From: Cololabis saira
Lineage: Eukaryota; Chordata; Actinopteri; Beloniformes; Belonidae
Direction of reading: 5' to 3'
Length of the DNA stretch: 64,000 bases
Assembly: GCF_033807715.1 (NCBI RefSeq)
Contig: NC_084609.1
Coordinates: 34,919,850 to 34,983,849 of the forward strand
A program made the position numbers and the translations under genes. The notes beneath the pieces were generated by a model. The model did not search any database and had not been told where the DNA came from. It was given only the letters and a program-made list of their open reading frames with translations. Positions 58,365 through 64,000 of the stretch are shown one piece after another (position 1 is the stretch's first letter; each line of letters opens with the position of its first letter).

Positions 58365-59148
58365 TAGTGCTCGCTAATCTAGTCCCTAATCAATTACTGC
58401 TAATTCAATTAGTGCCTACTCAACCCGTGATCATTCAACCAATCTTTATCAAATAGCCCTCAATCATCTCACCCTTATTTAACTCGTCCTTGCTCATCTA
58501 AAACTCATTCAACAAGTCCATACTCAACTAGCCCTCATTCAACTCTTCTTTATTCAATTAGTCCTAACTCAACTAGTCCCAAATCAACGATTACTTGTTT
58601 AACTAGCCATTATTCAACTAGTCCTCATTAAACTAGTCATCGATGATGCAGTTCAACTAGACATCAATGTGTGCTGTCTACACCTGTTTATATATTGGTC
58701 TCTGTAGTCCAACAACTAACAGTCATATTTACATAGAACTGTTAGTTCTCCTGTTAATGGTTCATTTATACTAATATATCTGCACTTGTTTTACCTTTGA
58801 CAACATATCAGTGTCTCACCTTTCCCTGTTCTTCATCCTCTCTTTTCTATCTCAATCCTCTTCTTGCTCTAGCCACCTGTTTTTCAGCAGGTAGGTCTTC
58901 TCTCTGAAAGGGGGGTTGTTCCTTGCCAGTGTTTATTTGACAGTTGTTTGGGAGTCATGCGATTGGTCTCTGGAAAGCACCTAGCTTGTATTGTATTCAT
59001 GCTTTACTATATAAACAAAATGTAGCTTACAGGTAATGCTACTGAGCATCTTAAGTTATTCGAAGCAAAGATATCAGCCAGCCATGCTGGGAAACCACCA
59101 CCGCATAGTAACTCCAAGGAACACCTCAAAGCACAGGAGAAGCAAGCC

Positions 59149-59230
59149 CGACGAGGATGGGATTTGAACCCATGCGTGCAGAGCACAATGGATTAGCAAT
59201 CCATCGCCTTAACCACTCCGCCACCTCGTC
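59149..59230 (-). tRNA. tRNA-Ser(GCT), D-stem variant C12G
   Basis: A change at 59219 breaks a D-stem pair inside box A. Otherwise majority type. Confidence 0.88.
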
Positions 59231-60022
59231 TAGTGCTCGTTAATCTATTCCCTAATCAATTACTGCTAATTCAATTAGTGCCTACTCAATCCGTGATCAT
59301 TCAACCAATCTTTATCAAATAGCCCTCATTCATCTAACCCTTATTTAACTCGTCCTTGCTCATCTAAAACTCATTCAACAAGTCCATACTCAACTAGCCC
59401 TCATTCAACTCTTCTTTATTCAATTAGTCCTTACTCAACTAGTCCCAATTCAACGATTACTTATTTAACTAGCCATTATTCAACTAGTCCTCATCAAACT
59501 AGTCATCGATGATGCGGTTCAACTAGACATCAATGTGTGCTGTCTACACCTGTTTATATAGTGGTCTCTGTAGTCCAACAACTAACCAGGTAACAGTCAT
59601 ATTTACATAGAACTGTTAGTTCTCCTGTTAATGGTTCATTAATACTAATATATCTGCACTTGTTTTACCTTTGACAACATATCGGTGTCTCACCTTTCCC
59701 TGTTCTTCATCCTTTCTTTTCTATCTCACTCCTCTTCTTGCTCTAGCCACCTGTTTTTCAGCGGGTAGGTCTTATCTCTGAAAGGGGGGTTGTTCCTTGC
59801 CATTGTTTATTTGACAGTTGTTTGGGGGTCATGCGATTGCTCTCTGGAAAGCACCTAGCTTGTATTGTATTGATGCTTTACTATATAAACAAAATGTAGC
59901 TTACAGGTAATGCTAGTTAGCATCTTTAGTTATTTCAAACAAAGACAGCATCCAGCCATGTTGGGGTACCACCACCACATAGTAACTCCAAGGAACACCT
60001 CAATGCACAGGAGAAGCAAGCC

Positions 60023-60104
60023 CGACAAGGATGGGATTTGAACCCATGCGTGCAGAGCACAATGGATTAGCAATCCATCGCCTTAACCACTCGGCCACCT
60101 CGTC
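60023..60104 (-). tRNA. tRNA-Ser(GCT), G-U acceptor pair
   Basis: A change at 60027 turns the partner of G4 into U, leaving a wobble pair. This is exactly the intermediate between the majority G-C and the A-U of the copy at 27556. Confidence 0.94.
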
Positions 60105-60888
60105 TAGTGCTCGTTAATCTAGTCCCTAATCAATTACTGCTAATTCAATTAGTGCCTACTCAATCCGTGATCATTCAACCAATCTTTATCAAATAGCCCT
60201 CATTCATATAACCCTTATTTAACTCGTCCTTGCTCATCTAAAACTCATTCAACAAGTCCATACTCAACTAGCCCTCATTCAACTCTTCTTTATTCAATTA
60301 GTCCTTAATACACTAGTCCCAAATCAACGATTACTTGTTTAACTAGCTATTGTTCAACTAGTCCTCATTAAACTAGTCATCGATGATGCAGTTCAACTAG
60401 ACATCAATGTGTGCTGTCTACATCTGTTTATATATTGGTCTCTGTAGTCCAACAACTAACAGTCATATTTACATAGAACTGTTAGTTCTCCTGTTAATGG
60501 TTCATTAATACTAATATATCTGCACTTGTTTTACCTTTGACAACATATCGGTGTCTCACCTTTCCCTGTTCTTCATCCTCTCTTTTCTATCTCACTCCTC
60601 TTCTTGCTCTAGCCACCTGTTTTTCAGCAGGTAGGTCTTCTCTCTGAAAGGGGGGTTGTTCCTTGCCAGTGTTTATTTGACAGTTGTTTGGGAGTCATGC
60701 GATTGGTCTCTGGAAAGCACCTAGCTTGTATTGTATTCATGCTTTACTATATAAACAAAATGTAGCTTACAGGTAATGCTACTGAGCATCTTAAGTTATT
60801 CGAAGCAAAGATATCAGCCAGCCATGCTGGGAAACCACCACCGCATAGTAACTCCAAGGAACACCTCAAAGCACAGGAGAAGCAAGCC

Positions 60889-60970
60889 CGACGAGGATGG
60901 GATTTGAACCCATGCGTGCAGAGCACCATCGATTAGCAATCCATCGCCTTAACCACTCGGCCACCTCGTC
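60889..60970 (-). tRNA. tRNA-Ser(GCT), anticodon-stem variant
   Basis: Changes at 60927 (nt 44) and 60930 (C41 to G, facing G29) disrupt the stem. The anticodon is unchanged. Confidence 0.85.
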
Positions 60971-61624
60971 TAGTGCTCGTTAATCTATTCCCTAATCAAT
61001 TACTGCTAATTCAATTAGTGCCTACTCAATCCGTGATCATTCAACCAATCTTTATCAAATAGCCCTCATTCATCTAACCCTTATTTAACTCGTCCTTGCT
61101 CATCTAAAACTCATTCAACAAGTCCATACTCAACTAGCCCTCTTTCAACTCGTCCTTATTCAATTAGTCCTTACTCAACTAGTCCCAATTCAACGATTAC
61201 TTATTTAACTAGCCATTATTCAACTAGTCCTCATTAAACTAGTCATCGATGATGCAGTTCAACTAGTTATCAATGTGTGCTGTCTACACCTGTTTATATA
61301 GTGGTCTCTGTAGTCCAACAACTAACAGTCATATATACATAGAACTGTTAGTTCTCCTGTTAATGGTTCATTAATACTAATATATCTGCACTTGTTTTAC
61401 CTTTGACAACATATCGGTATCTCACCTTTCCCTGTTCTTCATCCTTTCTTTTCTATCTCACTCCTCACACACTTGTATTGATGCTTTACTATATAAACAA
61501 AATGTAGCTTACAGGTAATGCTAGTGAGAATCATAGGTTATTGGAAGCAGCATCCAGCCATGATGGGATACCACCACTGCATAGTAACTCCAAGGAACAC
61601 CTCAAACCACAGGAGAAGCAAGCA

Positions 61625-61706
61625 CGACTAGGATGGGATTTGAACCCATGCGTGCAGAGCACAATGGATTAGCAATCCATCGCCTTAACCACTCAGCCAC
61701 CTCGTC
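61625..61706 (-). tRNA. tRNA-Ser(GCT), array-edge variant
   Basis: Mismatch in the fourth acceptor pair (61629) and a G-U D-stem pair. Both are shared with 33222, and both copies lie next to a hAT. Confidence 0.85.
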
Positions 61707-61805
61707 TAGTGCTGAATAATTCAGTCCCTTATCAATTACTGCTAATTCAATTAGTGCCTACTCAACTCGTCATCAGGGTTGCACATTCTCTGTCATTTCA
61801 GGGTC

Positions 61806-62242
61806 CTATGCTGCATTGCACTTGCAAAAGACCATATTGGCTAAAAGTCTGTCAGTCATTTGTGCACGATGGGGCCGTAGAATGATGCCACCACGGCTGA
61901 AAACTCGCTCCACTGCAGCACTGGAGGCAGGCACCGCCAAGACTCTGATGGCCACTTGGAACAGTGAAGGAAGAGTCTTCATGTTCATTTCCCAGAACAA
62001 AAGAACATTATGTCCTGCTGCTATGTCAAGGTAGTGACTTAGCTGTAGTGCTGGAGTGGTCCCCACATCCTTCTTCTGTCTATTATGGTATGCAGCAAAC
62101 AGCCCTTCTCCTTGTCCAAGCTCTACCTGTTCTTCGTCAATAAGAGGCACAGGTTGCCCTGTCCCTGCTGCATCTTGCAGGATCAGTTCTGGCAAACAAG
62201 CCCTTATTACCATTAGTGTGGGTGATGAAGTGTGTTAGACTG
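61806..62242 (-). pseudogene. hAT transposase C-terminal exon, copy B
   Basis: Nearly identical to 33403-33836, with one replacement in the open frame (AAGHNVLL against AAGQNVLL). It carries the dimerisation core (SSAAVERVFSRGG). Confidence 0.8.
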
Positions 62243-62306
62243 AAAAAAATATTATTGTTGCAATCAATTAGATCAGACTGTGAGGGGAAAAAAAGTTAAA
62301 TCAAAC

Positions 62307-63026
62307 TCAATAAAATTTACCTTTAACTCGTAGTGCCACCTCTGCCTTGACATCACGACTGACCAGCACATGGGGCTCCACCCACAACAGAGCAAAAGCT
62401 GGATCCAAGACAGCTGCTTTGAGGTAGACTGGGTCTGAAAAGGGGGCAGTGACCCCATCTTGTGTCCTGGCCCCATTAATGAAGATTCCAAGAAATCTTT
62501 TGTTCAGGGATGCCTGGAGACTTCTGACCAGGCCGCTCAGGAAACGGACTTGAGGCTTCAAATTCCCTTTTTTTTTTTTTTTTACCTTGTCCGCACACAT
62601 ATTAATGATTGATACCATGACGGTATACATACGCATACATGCACATACATAAATATACAAGGGAGGGGGGGGGGGGGGGGGGGTGTGACGACATCCACTG
62701 CCAATCCAGGAAGCAGGAACACACGGAAACACACGTCAGGCACTGGAAATCCGCAACAAAAAACCACAAACAAAACACGAAACCGGCACGGAGCCCACCA
62801 AAACACGAACAGCAATCGACCCAAATCTTGAGATCTGATCGCAGTCTGAGCTAAGCTACCGCTACCTAACCCCAAAAACTACAGAGCAAGCATGCAGGTG
62901 AACAAGCCAGTCAGTGTGTATGTTTATGTTCTATGTTTGTGTGGCTGTGTATGTTTGTGTATATGTATGTGACTGCGTGGCTATATGTGTGTGTGTATGT
63001 GTATGTGACTGAGTGGCTATATGTGT

Positions 63027-63118
<92 letters not shown>

Positions 63119-64000
63119 AACCAAACAAAGTGGGGGAGGCTTCATCTTCTCAAGGTGGTAATTGAGGGACAAGATAGATGGAACAACAGCACTGATTGTG
63201 ACTACCTTCTCCCCCTGTGTCATATCAGTTTCTTCTTCAAACGGCTTCAAGATGTCCACCCACTCCTTCAACAGATTCCACTCCTGTGCTGTGAATGACA
63301 ACTCCTTGTGCCCCGCCTTTTCCAGAACAGCAAAGAGCTTTGGATGATCACACTGGAGAACTGCCTTCACTTGCCTTAGTGTTGAGTTCCATCTTGTGTT
63401 GACAGCGGCAGGAATGCCTTTCTGTTCCCGAAATTCAGCATCAAACACATCTTTGAACGTCGTGCTTGTGTGCAGCAGTGAACTGAGTTTGGATAACTTT
63501 GAAAGGGAAGGAGATGCCAATTTTGTTTCTTTCAAGCCGTCTCCCACCACCAGCTGCAGAGTGTGCGGAAAACACTGCAAGCGCTGTTTCTTTGCCATGG
63601 CAGCATCTACTGTTAGCTGGTCTTCCAGGGTTAAGTCATGCCAGAGCTCTGGGTCATCTAGATCATCCCCGTCATCATCATCATCTTTTTGTTCGGTGGG
63701 GAAGCACACAGTGAAGGCTTTACGCATGTTAGCAGCGTTGTCACTAATAATGTAGTCCAGTTTCTCTTTAATGTTGGATTCATCGCATATTACATCAAAC
63801 TGGTCACAGATTCTTTCAGCTGTGTGTGAGCCTTTGAAGCGGTTACAGGCCAAGAGATTGGACTTTAGCTGTATCGTCTCCGATTCTTTCTCTATCCAAT
63901 GCACAGTAATACCAAGGAACCCCCTCATCTTTCGGTCAGACCAAATGTCCACAGTGACTGAAACATGGTGAGTGTTGCTCAGTTGAGTTTTTAATTTTGA
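62307..64000 (-). pseudogene. hAT transposase body, copy B, partial
   Basis: Two body segments, 62307-62560 and 63136-64000, flank the L1 piece and would join in frame as in copy A. It reads WSDRKMRGF, ISDNAANMRKAF and FPHTLQLVV. It includes AGHKELSFTAQEW, where copy A lacks the AGHK residues, so copy A has a small deletion there. It runs off the right edge. Confidence 0.82.
62561..63135 (-). mobile_element. L1 3' UTR insertion, copy B
   Basis: Same GAGGCTTCA duplication (62552-62560, 63136-63144) as copy A. About 21 bp at the 5' end (CTCCACCTGAAGTGTATCTAT) and part of the inner microsatellite have since been lost. GT run at 63034-63114; G run near 62665-62683. Confidence 0.87.

Larger units (their letters stand above)
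54265..61770. repeat. tRNA-Ser tandem array, block III
   Basis: Seven tRNA copies spaced 871, 867, 2527 (866 after removing the insert and its duplication), 874, 866 and 736 bp. Its first and last units share private variants with units of block I about 28.2-28.4 kb away. Confidence 0.95.
61771..64000 (-). mobile_element. ZBED-type hAT transposon, copy B, cut by the window edge
   Basis: Collinear with copy A about 28.4 kb to the left, including the same left junction (CGTCAT|CAGGGTTGC) and the same L1 insertion. The BED exon would lie beyond 64000. Confidence 0.9.

Overview
The window looks like nuclear DNA of a teleost fish. Genes are split by GT-AG introns, there is no bacterial gene layout, and almost every mobile element belongs to a type common in fish: L2 LINEs with an esterase ORF1, fish L1, a CR1/Rex1-like LINE, hAT, PIF/Harbinger, a TTAA-target MITE and an endogenous retrovirus. 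All family names come from motifs read by eye; no database search was possible.

The core of the locus is a tandem array of tRNA-Ser(GCT) genes on the minus strand, with 17 recognisable copies in blocks at 25.1-33.4, 46.5-50.4 and 54.3-61.8 kb. The repeat unit is about 866 bp. It consists of the 82-nt tRNA, a 15-bp-period degenerate minisatellite on its 5' side, and on its 3' side an L2-like LINE tail in the opposite orientation. Some tRNA copies match the majority sequence, one carries a compensatory acceptor-stem change, and others are decaying. Mobile elements have entered the array: an endogenous retrovirus, a 1.3 kb retroposon encoding a small membrane protein, a 2.6 kb Harbinger, and a 1.65 kb Dada-like element that split one tRNA gene and left a 6-bp duplication.

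The second theme is a four-exon gene for a secreted low-complexity protein of unknown function. It is present in three intact copies (10130-11290, 37458-38841, 52216-53398; 311, 380 and 314 aa) that differ in the number of 13-residue repeats. Each copy sits next to the end of a ZBED-type hAT element and a piece of L1 ORF1, and each lies upstream of, or between, tRNA blocks. Shared private variants show that tRNA block I plus its following hAT (about 26.1-35.9 kb) and tRNA block III plus its following hAT (about 54.3-64.0 kb) are copies of one segment spaced about 28.2-28.4 kb apart.

By region: 1-2716 CR1/Rex1-like LINE; 2875-9775 hAT end and L1 ORF1 split by a nearly full-length L2; 9.8-12.1 kb secreted gene 1; 12.5-13.7 kb L2 remnant and truncated array unit; 13.7-25.1 kb broken retrovirus carrying two nested hAT-type elements, the inner one with an intact 841-aa transposase; 25.1-33.4 kb tRNA block I; 33.4-37.1 kb hAT copy A; 37.4-39.8 kb secreted gene 2; 39.8-44.9 kb hAT MITE containing an L1; 45-46.5 kb orphan flank pieces; 46.5-50.4 kb tRNA block II with a Harbinger; 50.4-54.3 kb hAT end and secreted gene 3; 54.3-61.8 kb tRNA block III; 61.8-64 kb hAT copy B, cut by the window edge. 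Nesting order can be read from target-site duplications, several of which restore the interrupted reading frame exactly.
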